Shown here piece after piece: positions 7,098 to 13,067 of a DNA stretch of 13,067 nucleotides. Source of the stretch: Pseudomonadota bacterium (GTDB lineage Bacteria; Bdellovibrionota; Oligoflexia; Oligoflexales; Oligoflexaceae); assembly GCA_029556045.1 (NCBI GenBank), contig JAKQGS010000220.1, positions 1-13,067 of the forward strand. The letters are read 5' to 3'. The notes beneath the pieces were generated by a model. It did not search any database. It was not told the origin of the DNA and saw nothing but the letters and a program-made list of their open reading frames with translations. A program made the position numbers and the translations under genes. The number at the start of each line of letters is the position of its first letter. Position 1 is the stretch's first letter.

Positions 7098-7994
7098 ATG
7101 ATAAGAAGACTGGTGCTGACCGCCACCCTGGCCCTGAGTCTCTCCGGCTGCGCCAGCATTCGCAACTTTTTTTTCGGCAACGATGTGATCAATGCCGGCA
7201 ATAAACTTACCATAACCACATTCCCCGCTCGCAGCTCCAACGCTTCGGATGGCCGATCCTTTATGCGAACCCTGACCCCTCTGAGTCTGGAGACGCGGGA
7301 AGAAGCCATTCTCAAAGAACTGCGGCGTGGCAATATCCCCGAGTACCAGCGGACCTTCCGCAAGGTGAATCTGCCGGTTATGCGGGGCATCGGCCTGGAT
7401 CATATCAAAGAAGCTTATATCTGGGTTGCCAGTGATTACCTGGCGGTGGGATCCAACCGCGACAGCGTGCGTGTACCGATGAATCCCATCACCGCTCAAA
7501 AACTTGCGGACCAATTTGGCTGCATCCTGCCCACCGCCAAAATGGTGGACCTGATTTACCGAGCTGCTGAAACCAAATTACCCCCAGCTCCCAAACCCCC
7601 TGGACCCCAGATGACCTCCATACCCTATTATCTGGAGCATCAGTCTTCCATTCAGTCGCAATTGGGAGGTGATCGTTTTCAAGGGAAATTGGTGGCGGGC
7701 CATAAAAAGGATATCGTGCTGACCAATCGCCTGGCGACGCAACCCCGCAAGGTGGCGATTTACGGTTGGCATCGCCTCAATGGACGACCCATTCAACCGG
7801 TGAGCCTCGTGCATGGTATTCATTATGCGGATTATTCGCACGGTCTGCGGCTGGTCTATGGCCAGATGGTGATCAATGGTTCCAGTATGGCGGTGCGGGA
7901 TGTTCTGCGGGACGCCAAACTATCGGCCCTCCTGAGCAACGAAGGACCGCTGCGTGTTCTCCGTGTGGATGGGGGAGGATTCCCGTCGTCCTGA
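7098..7994 (+). CDS. Outer-membrane or inner-membrane lipoprotein of unknown function
   Basis: The protein has 298 residues and a textbook lipoprotein signal: two arginines, a hydrophobic core and the lipobox LSGC, with Cys18 as the lipidation site. The residue after Cys is Ala, so no inner-membrane retention signal is seen. The body is probably periplasmic. Conserved-looking stretches are VASDYLAVGSN (110-120) followed by a VPMNPITAQ segment, GHKKD (201-205), IYGWH (221-225) and HYADYSHG (242-249). The last three look like a compact His/Asp/Tyr site and recall a broadly distributed family of uncharacterised secreted proteins, but I cannot name a Pfam family and assign no activity. The ATG at 7098 has AGGGG seven bases upstream. 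The stop is followed at once by a long palindrome. The gene stands alone, with the next gene having its own promoter. Confidence 0.8.
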   Translation: MIRRLVLTATLALSLSGCASIRNFFFGNDVINAGNKLTITTFPARSSNASDGRSFMRTLTPLSLETREEAILKELRRGNIPEYQRTFRKVNLPVMRGIGLDHIKEAYIWVASDYLAVGSNRDSVRVPMNPITAQKLADQFGCILPTAKMVDLIYRAAETKLPPAPKPPGPQMTSIPYYLEHQSSIQSQLGGDRFQGKLVAGHKKDIVLTNRLATQPRKVAIYGWHRLNGRPIQPVSLVHGIHYADYSHGLRLVYGQMVINGSSMAVRDVLRDAKLSALLSNEGPLRVLRVDGGGFPSS

Positions 7995-8121
7995 GGCGCT
8001 GGCGCGAAATTGAAAAATTGCTGCGTTGTCTCAAAAAATCCCGCCTCGCCGTACCCAAACGTACTGCCTTCGTCGGGATTTTTTGTTCCGCCATGTCCTT
8101 TTTCAATTTGGCGCCAGCGCT
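7995..8121. repeat. Long imperfect palindrome (about 125 bp), REP/MITE-like element or bidirectional terminator
   Basis: The outer arms at 7996-8017 and 8099-8120 pair at 21 of 22 positions. Inside them, AAAAAATCCCG (8033-8043) pairs perfectly with CGGGATTTTTT (8074-8084), and at the centre GTAC (8051-8054) faces GTAC (8061-8064) across a six-base loop. Between these blocks pairing is weak, with bulges. The element begins one or two bases after the lipoprotein stop and ends about 50 bases before the next promoter. The multi-block symmetry, the T-rich inner arms and the intergenic position suit a mobile palindromic repeat or a transcription terminator working in both directions. No transposase is present and no second copy lies in the window. 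Confidence 0.8.
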
Positions 8122-8171
8122 GAGAGATTTATTTCATGCGAGCGTCTGTTTAGGCTCATCTCCACTCCGTA

Positions 8172-8180
8172 TGGTATAAT
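8172..8180 (+). promoter_or_regulatory. Extended -10 promoter for the MshEN-like/Hpt-REC pair
   Basis: TGGTATAAT combines a perfect TATAAT (8175-8180) with the upstream TGn of extended -10 promoters. No good -35 is found at the normal spacing, as is common for this class. Transcription would start near 8187, leaving a leader of about 26 bases with a GAGG ribosome site seven bases before the ATG at 8213. Confidence 0.65.
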
Positions 8181-8212
8181 CTGTGGAATAGTATTCAAAC
8201 TGAGGATGAATT

Positions 8213-9118
8213 ATGCCAAAACCCTTTGGCCAATACCTGTTGGAAAACGGTGTGGTGGATCTTCAGTCATTGCTGGAAGCTTTGATTGAACAGCATGAGC
8301 ATACCCCGACGCCCGCTTCCATTGTTTTCAAGCATAAGCTTTTACCAGCCGACAAGCTGTTTGCGGTTCTGAACCTGCAAAACGAGCGTTCCATCGGTTT
8401 TCGTGACTCCTGCCGTGCGCTGGGATTATGGACGAGTGATATTGAATCCCGTGTCATGTCCATCATCAACCAGGCGCGGCGGCCCTTGGGCCAGATTCTG
8501 GTGATGCATGGGAAGGCCACCTTTCAGGATATTACGAAAGCACTGGATCAATACGTTTGGGAGCTGACCCATCGACAGAATGGCGGAGCAGGATCCGTCC
8601 AACCGGCTATTGAAATGGCACGATTGGCGTCTGGAATTTTTTTCGGAGTCAACAAACAAAAACCCCACGGGGGAGATTTACGGACGGCCCTGTTTAATGA
8701 ATACTTCAAAATGCTCTCCGATGATCGTTTTAAGGAACTGGAGGAGACATTCGAGTCATGGCCGGTGTTGTTTGGTAAAAGCTTGAAAAAGAGTGTGGAG
8801 GGCGTGTTGGGCGGCTTCAGCGAAATCGCCGCCGCAGCGCGTTTTATCCAAGCCTTCCATTCACAGCAGCTGATCGATGCCATGTCAGCATTGCTGGGGA
8901 CCATGACCGAGCATGTTGAAAAGATGTCCCGTAGCCGTTTGGAGTATGTGGTGACGGCGCTGATGGACGGCCTGGAGCTGCTGTGGAAGATACGCCATTT
9001 TATGGAAATGGATCTATCGGAGAACGGCTTCTGGGGAGAAGCTCCCCAGCGGGGCCGCTACGACAAGATTCTGCAGTCCCTCGCCAAAGCACGGGACAGT
9101 ATCGTTGCAGGACCGTGA
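8213..9118 (+). CDS. Signalling protein with degenerate MshEN-like (GspE/PilB N-terminal) c-di-GMP-binding-type domain
   Basis: The protein has 301 residues and no signal peptide or membrane segment. Residues 4-27 (PFGQYLLENGVVDLQSLLEALIEQ read in order) follow the 24-residue MshEN motif, RLGxxLVxxGLLxxxxLxxxLxxQ, except for the first Arg and with Phe for Leu. After a five-residue spacer (28-32), residues 33-56 repeat the same spacing with Leu, Val, Leu-Leu, Leu, Leu and final Gln56 kept, but both glycines lost. A further copy, PLGQILVMHG and on, begins at 91. Two such motifs five residues apart define the c-di-GMP-binding MshEN domain of type II secretion and type IV pilus ATPases. No ATPase Walker motif follows. 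The rest (about 120-301) is helical-looking and unrecognised. It is likely cotranscribed with the Hpt-REC gene 52 bases downstream. With the lead Arg missing, actual nucleotide binding is uncertain. Confidence 0.68.
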   Translation: MPKPFGQYLLENGVVDLQSLLEALIEQHEHTPTPASIVFKHKLLPADKLFAVLNLQNERSIGFRDSCRALGLWTSDIESRVMSIINQARRPLGQILVMHGKATFQDITKALDQYVWELTHRQNGGAGSVQPAIEMARLASGIFFGVNKQKPHGGDLRTALFNEYFKMLSDDRFKELEETFESWPVLFGKSLKKSVEGVLGGFSEIAAAARFIQAFHSQQLIDAMSALLGTMTEHVEKMSRSRLEYVVTALMDGLELLWKIRHFMEMDLSENGFWGEAPQRGRYDKILQSLAKARDSIVAGP

Positions 9119-9170
9119 TCCTGCGTCGGGAAATTCTTAAATCAATGGGATGGCTAAGGAGCATAGACCG

Positions 9171-10235
9171 ATGGATCTCAATGAACAGTCGTTGAAGCAG
9201 GAATTTTTAACGGAAGCTGTTGAAATGCTGGACGATGTGGAGGCTGCGTTTATCCAGTTTGAAAAGAATCCCTCGCAAGAAGTGATCGACCGCATCTTTC
9301 GGCTGGCTCATACCATCAAAGGCTCCGCACTTTCGGTCGGTTTTGAACATCTGGGGGGGTTCGCTCATATCGTGGAGGCTCTTTTGAGCAAACTGCGGGG
9401 CCAGGAGATGCAGACCACGCCGGAAATCACCGACGTCCTGCTCCGTTCGAATGATGCCCTGCGGACTTATGTCAATCTTCTGCGTCAGGATATCAGTGCG
9501 GCAATGGACACCACCTCCCTGGCGGATGAGATTCGCCTATTGATCGAAGATGCCGGCGGTCAGGTGCAGGGGGTTTTGGGTGGGGGCGGTGGTGGTTTTG
9601 GATTTTTTGACGATGAGCCGGATGCCGCTCCCGCAACGGGGGACAATGCTCCGGCGCAGTATTCTCCCCTATGGGGCCGGCGTATTCCCCATGTGATGGT
9701 TCTCGATGATGAGGCTGAGTTTCGTGATATCACCACAGACAGACTCAAAGCGATGCGGGTGCGGGTCACCATCTGCACTGATGCCTTTGAAGCTCTGGAG
9801 CATTTGAAAAAAAGCCGGGTCGATCTCATCATTGCGGATGTCCGTCTGGAGTCCATGTCGGGGGAAGAATTTTTTGGCCGCATTCCCTCGGGTCAGCAGC
9901 ATATCCCGGTCATATTCTATTCTGGTCATGTGGCTCCCCACGACGTGCAGCGATTGATGGATCTTGGTGCCTTTGACTTTCTCGCAAAGCCCGCTCATGC
10001 CACGCGATTCCATGCGGCAGTCCAGAATGCTTTGCGGGGTAAGTACTTCAGTGATGCAGTGGTGAAGTTGTCGACCCTCAATTTTAAAGGTTACCTGGCC
10101 ATGCAGAAAATAATGCGGGCTTTGGAGGGCAAAATCCCCCCGGCAATGGCGGACGAACAGAAAAACCTGGAGACATTTCTCGATCAGATCGGAGGCATCA
10201 CCAACCATCTGATTCATCCCGACCATCGGCGCTGA
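9171..10235 (+). CDS. Hpt-receiver (REC) phosphorelay protein
   Basis: The protein has 354 residues in two modules. Residues 1 to about 125 are a histidine-phosphotransfer domain of the CheA P1 type, with H47 in RLAHTIKGSA as the phospho-accepting histidine. A linker with six consecutive glycines (about 137-142) and an acidic patch leads to a receiver domain (about 172-292). That domain has the acidic pair D179/D180, phospho-acceptor D223 (IIADVRL), S251 in FYSGH and K273 in LAKP. All REC catalytic residues are present. There is no kinase ATPase or CheW-like domain, so it must relay phosphate between other proteins or be phosphorylated by a separate kinase. The tail after 292 is helical and unassigned. 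The start at 9171 is chosen over ATG 9150 because TAAGGAG at 9155-9161 lies nine bases before it. It follows the MshEN-like gene, suggesting one signalling unit. Confidence 0.9.
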   Translation: MDLNEQSLKQEFLTEAVEMLDDVEAAFIQFEKNPSQEVIDRIFRLAHTIKGSALSVGFEHLGGFAHIVEALLSKLRGQEMQTTPEITDVLLRSNDALRTYVNLLRQDISAAMDTTSLADEIRLLIEDAGGQVQGVLGGGGGGFGFFDDEPDAAPATGDNAPAQYSPLWGRRIPHVMVLDDEAEFRDITTDRLKAMRVRVTICTDAFEALEHLKKSRVDLIIADVRLESMSGEEFFGRIPSGQQHIPVIFYSGHVAPHDVQRLMDLGAFDFLAKPAHATRFHAAVQNALRGKYFSDAVVKLSTLNFKGYLAMQKIMRALEGKIPPAMADEQKNLETFLDQIGGITNHLIHPDHRR

Positions 10236-10239
10236 CGGG

Positions 10240-10325
10240 CGTCCCGGCTTCTTGATGTAACGTCACAATTCCAGCCGGGACGGCTCTATCCCATATCTGC
10301 AAGGAGCGCGACTTGCTGTGACGTT
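10240..10325. repeat. Two interleaved inverted repeats between convergent genes
   Basis: The first repeat is CGTCCCGGCT at 10240-10249, paired with AGCCGGGACG at 10273-10282. The second is AACGTCACA at 10259-10267, paired with TGTGACGTT at 10317-10325. The left arm of the second lies in the loop of the first and its right arm lies outside, the order expected of a pseudoknot. The segment sits between the Hpt-REC stop (10235) and the stop of the - strand lipoprotein (10373). There is no T-run next to either stem, so it is not a standard intrinsic terminator. Confidence 0.55.
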
Positions 10326-10372
10326 TCCGTTCTTCTGACCTCAGGGTATAAAGGCAAAAACCCTTTCCCTTC

Positions 10373-11611
10373 TTATTCACAATCGATCGGATCTTGATCG
10401 ATGTCAAAGCGCTCACTACAGGCCTGCATGATGGTTTGAGACAATTCAGTAGTTGATTCGGCCTCGCCGCCACAGTCCCATACCTCGTCTCCGGTAAATC
10501 CAATGTCAGGAGCCGAACTTGGGATGTCGAGTTGGTCAAGGTCCTCTACCTTGGGAATTCGGGATGAATTGTTATCAACGTCCCCTGAGTCTCCATTCCA
10601 TCCCTCGACGGCCGTCGAGATATCGCTGAACATTGCGGCTCCATCGCCGATGGCCAGCTTGGTGATGGCATAAGCACTGCTATCAGTATTGGTATCCAGG
10701 AGTTCTGCAAATGCGGCAAAGTTGATATCACCCGCGTCGTGGCTATACCCCACCAATTGGAAGTTATTGTCACTTTGCGTAATGTCACGACGGGTAAAGC
10801 GGGCAACGTCACCTGAAGCATCACATGTTGTCACCGATTGGGTGGCAATTTTTTTCAGACCAACCAGTTTACCTTCGTTATTAACCTTAGAGGTGACGAC
10901 TGACTTTGAAAATCCGCTTGTATCTCCTGAACAGCTTGGGCTGCTTCCACCTGGGTGCTCGCGCTTTGAAGTGAGGGTCACATCGTAATCGTCAATGGCG
11001 ACTGCAAAGTAATGAGTTTGGCGGTTAGAGTTGCAGGCATGCATTGTCAGGCTGGAAATTCCGGTTTTGCTGCCGTTGATCTTTAGCTTGATTTTGTAGG
11101 ACTGGCTGCCGAATCCCCAATTCACAATATGGTCTTTGCCGTCCCATAGCGTATCACTATCGCCGTAAGTGCCACGCAACATACATTGCATCGAATCGGT
11201 TGATCCTGCATCCTGAAAAAACTTGTAGGCTTCATTGATTGCGCGACAACCAGCCTTGCTCTTGCCGTTGGCGTCAAACACCGCGCCAACCTCTGAGGCG
11301 CTCTTTCCAAGGGAAACCCCCGAATTGGCAATGAGGGACACCGAGAGATTACCGATATTTAAAGAGTTAAAGCTCGCGGCTTCTTCCGCTTCAGGTGTAT
11401 CTGTTGTAGCAACGTAAGCAACCACCGGATCCGTGACATTGGGCAGACTTTCCAACGGAATATTGATCGCCAGTGACCCCGCGTTGTCTGGTGGTGTCTC
11501 GTCTTCCGTTTCGCCACCTGTTGTCGTCGTGGGTGTGTTTTTGTCCTCCCCTTTATCGGTGCAGTGGGTGAGGAATAGGCTCGCAAAAACGACAAAAAAC
11601 GAAATCTTCAT
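10373..11611 (-). CDS. Putative secreted lipoprotein of unknown function, A/T-richer than its neighbours
   Basis: The protein has 412 residues. Its N-terminus is a short hydrophobic signal ending in LTHC, with Cys17 as a possible lipidation site. His at the position before Cys is unusual for a lipobox, so the protein may instead be a plain secreted protein. A low-complexity Thr/Glu/Asp/Pro segment (about 19-46) follows and looks like a surface linker. The rest is rich in Ser, Asp and Asn, contains paired cysteines that could form disulfides, and has an acidic C-terminus ending in DQDPIDCE. I recognise no domain. The ATG at 11611 is preferred over the upstream in-frame start at 11680 because it begins the signal peptide and has GGAG about ten bases upstream. 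Base composition is clearly lower in G/C than the flanking genes, which suggests a different origin or relaxed codon use. It is a single gene, convergent with the Hpt-REC gene. Confidence 0.72.
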   Translation of the reverse strand: MKISFFVVFASLFLTHCTDKGEDKNTPTTTTGGETEDETPPDNAGSLAINIPLESLPNVTDPVVAYVATTDTPEAEEAASFNSLNIGNLSVSLIANSGVSLGKSASEVGAVFDANGKSKAGCRAINEAYKFFQDAGSTDSMQCMLRGTYGDSDTLWDGKDHIVNWGFGSQSYKIKLKINGSKTGISSLTMHACNSNRQTHYFAVAIDDYDVTLTSKREHPGGSSPSCSGDTSGFSKSVVTSKVNNEGKLVGLKKIATQSVTTCDASGDVARFTRRDITQSDNNFQLVGYSHDAGDINFAAFAELLDTNTDSSAYAITKLAIGDGAAMFSDISTAVEGWNGDSGDVDNNSSRIPKVEDLDQLDIPSSAPDIGFTGDEVWDCGGEAESTTELSQTIMQACSERFDIDQDPIDCE

Positions 11612-11758
11612 AGTATTAGTTCTCCAGACACAGGTTGGCAATACGTTCAAATCTTGCGAACGAACAGACTTTTCTGCCATCGGTCAAGGAGCTCAAAATA
11701 TAAGAAAAAAAATATAATTTATGAAAAAACGAATGGTTAGCTGACTATTTGGCACGGA
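11612..11758 (-). promoter_or_regulatory. A/T-rich spacer between the PilZ gene and the putative lipoprotein gene
   Basis: This 147-base gap has strong A/T tracts (about 11700-11735). Read on the - strand, it gives runs of T soon after the PilZ stop, which could end the PilZ transcript, and then A/T-rich sequence that could serve as a promoter for the downstream gene. No clear hairpin or -35/-10 pair is seen, so neither role is firm. Confidence 0.3.
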
Positions 11759-12055
11759 CTATTCAAGAAACTTAAAACCATACCGAACCACATGGTCATC
11801 CATCAGGCGCTTCCACACCACTTCTGCCAGTAGGGGAGCCAGTTCACCCACTTTTACCCGACAGTGATCCCCGACACCCAGGTTGATGTAATCCAGGGTG
11901 ATGATGCTACACCCGCCCATGGGGGATTCATTTACAATCAATCCGACGGTTTGTGGTTTAAAGGCGTGCCCGCCCGCATCGCCATCAATCTCGGCATAGG
12001 CCATAGGGTCTGGTTTAAAACGAATATGTTTGCGTTTGTTGTTCGCTTCATGCAT
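11759..12055 (-). CDS. PilZ domain protein (c-di-GMP receptor)
   Basis: The protein has 98 residues, the size of a stand-alone PilZ domain. Both signature motifs are present: RKHIR at residues 8-12 (RxxxR) and NESPMG at 42-47 ([D/N]xSxxG). These two bind cyclic di-GMP in characterised PilZ proteins. The C-terminal strand VVWKR...YGFKFLE is also typical of the beta barrel. It would act in the cytoplasm as an effector changing partner activity when c-di-GMP rises. The partner is not evident from the neighbours. The ATG at 12055 has AGAGGA about nine bases upstream, and an extended -10 promoter lies 40 bases upstream. The next - strand gene starts 148 bases downstream and could be read from the same transcript, although the gap is A/T-rich enough for its own promoter. 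Confidence 0.87.
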   Translation of the reverse strand: MHEANNKRKHIRFKPDPMAYAEIDGDAGGHAFKPQTVGLIVNESPMGGCSIITLDYINLGVGDHCRVKVGELAPLLAEVVWKRLMDDHVVRYGFKFLE

Positions 12056-12094
12056 GAACGAATCCTCTGGAAGCAGGTTGTTGAATTTATGAAA

Positions 12095-12103
12095 ATTATA
12101 TCA
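12095..12103 (-). promoter_or_regulatory. Extended -10 promoter for the PilZ gene
   Basis: On the - strand this reads TGATATAAT, a perfect TATAAT (12095-12100) with the TGn extension. It lies 40 bases before the PilZ ATG. A weak -35-like CTGACG sits 19 bases further upstream. The region also lies upstream of the divergent phospholipase/nuclease-like gene, whose promoter must overlap it but was not identified. Confidence 0.5.
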
Positions 12104-12135
12104 TATCGGACCGTTTATGCGTCAGGGGAGCGTCG

Positions 12136-13067
12136 ATGAAAGTGTCAGGCATTGCACTGTTGCTTATGGGAATCCTCTTTGGAGCCGTCCCGACGGCATG
12201 GGGCTGGGGAGAGGGTGGGCATGATACCGTCACCCGCGTGGCGGCTCGACTGCTGCAGGCTCAAACCCAAAACAGTGCAGGAGCCCCCTGGGGGCAACTG
12301 GTGGCAGGCAAGGAAAACATGCTGGCCCACCTTTCCAATGTCCCCGATATCGTCTGGCGTAATCAACCCGAGTTGAAGGACCTCAATGGTCCAACCCACT
12401 TCGTGGATCTGGAATACTATGTGGGCGCGCCGGTTGACCTTAAAAAGTTGCTCCTGAAGGATCTGCCACTGAAAGCATCGCAGGTCACCCCGTCCTATTT
12501 TTCCCGCTATCGTAAAGATGCTGATGCCTCGTTGCCGATAACTCTCCCTGAATTTTTAAAGATGGCAGGCAGCGCACCGTTTCGGGTGGGGCAACTTTAC
12601 CATTTTATGGTCAAAGCTCTACGGGATGCCGCTGGGGGGAAGGCCGGTGCTGACCGCAAGGCCCCTTTAGAGACCCCGGTTAATCAGGCTCTGCTGATGG
12701 GTGGTCTGATGTCCCATTTTATAGGTGACCTGGCGAACCCCCATCATACCACCGTGGATTACGATGGCTGGGGCCGCAAGCAGGGTGGGATTCATAGCTA
12801 TTTTGAAGAGAAGCAGGTCAATGCCCAGTCGTTGGCACTGGCTCAGGAGGTTTTTGAATCGGCCCGCAAGCATAGGCCCCTGGCAGCTCTCCTGCAGCGC
12901 CACCGTCTGGATACCAGTCGTCCTTTGGATCCCACTCTGATCGCTTGGATTGTTGTTCTCGACAGTTATGCTGAACTGGACCCTCTTTTTAAGCTGGATC
13001 GCCGGGTCAGTCTGCAGCAGGAGTCCACCCCCCAAAAGTCCCCGCAGTCCGCCAAACGCAAGCCACC
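12136..13067 (+). CDS. Secreted zinc-dependent phospholipase C / S1-P1 nuclease-type protein (3' end outside window)
   Basis: The frame is open from ATG 12136 to the window edge, 310 codons with no stop. A signal peptide (1 to about 23) ends so that mature Trp24 is followed five residues later by H29 (WGEGGH). This is the tri-zinc N-terminus of the family, in which the terminal Trp itself binds metal. Further ligands are D71 (NVPD), H88 (THFVD), H194 and D198 in HFIGD, H204 in NPHH and H220-xxx-E224. The final H-x3-E is as in Bacillus phospholipase C, whereas S1/P1 nucleases have H-x3-D. The enzyme would hydrolyse phosphodiesters outside the cytoplasm, either lipid head groups or nucleic acids. 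AGGGGAG lies five bases before the start. The last visible residues are Lys/Pro/Ser-rich, possibly a linker. It is divergent from the PilZ gene. Phospholipase versus nuclease is not settled. Confidence 0.83.
   Translation, partial: MKVSGIALLLMGILFGAVPTAWGWGEGGHDTVTRVAARLLQAQTQNSAGAPWGQLVAGKENMLAHLSNVPDIVWRNQPELKDLNGPTHFVDLEYYVGAPVDLKKLLLKDLPLKASQVTPSYFSRYRKDADASLPITLPEFLKMAGSAPFRVGQLYHFMVKALRDAAGGKAGADRKAPLETPVNQALLMGGLMSHFIGDLANPHHTTVDYDGWGRKQGGIHSYFEEKQVNAQSLALAQEVFESARKHRPLAALLQRHRLDTSRPLDPTLIAWIVVLDSYAELDPLFKLDRRVSLQQESTPQKSPQSAKRKP

Noticed and set aside
7766..8179. Open frame crossing the palindrome (137 codons, +)
   Set aside because: Half overlaps the lipoprotein gene in another frame and half is read through the inverted repeat, so coding is not credible.
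9669..10226. Open frame of 185 codons on the - strand
   Set aside because: It is antisense to the REC domain, whose catalytic residues are all present in the + frame.
10340..10372. Short hairpin AAAGG...CCTTT as a terminator of the - strand lipoprotein gene
   Set aside because: The stem is only five base pairs and no T-run follows it in the direction of transcription.

Overview
The window looks like the chromosome of a Gram-negative, proteobacterium-like organism. Exported proteins carry Sec or lipoprotein signal peptides, most starts have Shine-Dalgarno sites, and the signalling parts (Hpt, REC, PilZ, MshEN-like) are typical of motile or surface-attached Gram-negatives. Base composition is moderately GC-rich. 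One lipoprotein gene (10373-11611) is visibly more A/T-rich. I cannot name the genus. No tRNA, rRNA, CRISPR array, transposase or phage gene was seen.

Region 1 (1-146, + strand) is the tail of a [2Fe-2S] ferredoxin gene. It converges on region 2.

Region 2 (159-6828, all - strand) is a compact five-gene run. In transcription order it holds a secreted phosphodiester-glycosidase-like protein, a secreted cysteine-rich protein with a formylglycine-generating-enzyme-like fold, a HAD phosphatase-UbiA prenyltransferase fusion, a DprE1-type FAD oxidase and a DprE2-type SDR reductase. The last three overlap or nearly touch. Together they could carry out every step from PRPP plus polyprenyl phosphate to polyprenyl-phosphoryl-D-arabinofuranose, with the fused HAD domain as the likely supplier of the 5-phosphatase step. 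The two secreted proteins upstream hint that the arabinose donor serves an envelope or extracytoplasmic glycan, but that link is inference from gene order.

Region 3 (6829-10235) reads rightwards after a divergent intergenic region. It starts with a lipoprotein of unknown function, followed by a roughly 125-bp imperfect palindrome that resembles a dispersed repeat. Then comes an extended -10 promoter driving a two-gene signalling unit: a protein whose N-terminus has the two-motif layout of the c-di-GMP-binding MshEN domain, and an Hpt-REC phosphorelay protein.

Region 4 (10236-13067) holds a convergent intergenic segment with interleaved inverted repeats, an A/T-richer putative lipoprotein on the - strand, a PilZ c-di-GMP-binding protein on the - strand with both signature motifs, and, divergently transcribed, the beginning of a secreted zinc-dependent phospholipase C / S1-P1 nuclease-type enzyme that runs off the window. 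Two c-di-GMP-type domains (MshEN-like and PilZ) within 4 kb of an Hpt-REC protein give this half a second-messenger and phosphorelay theme.
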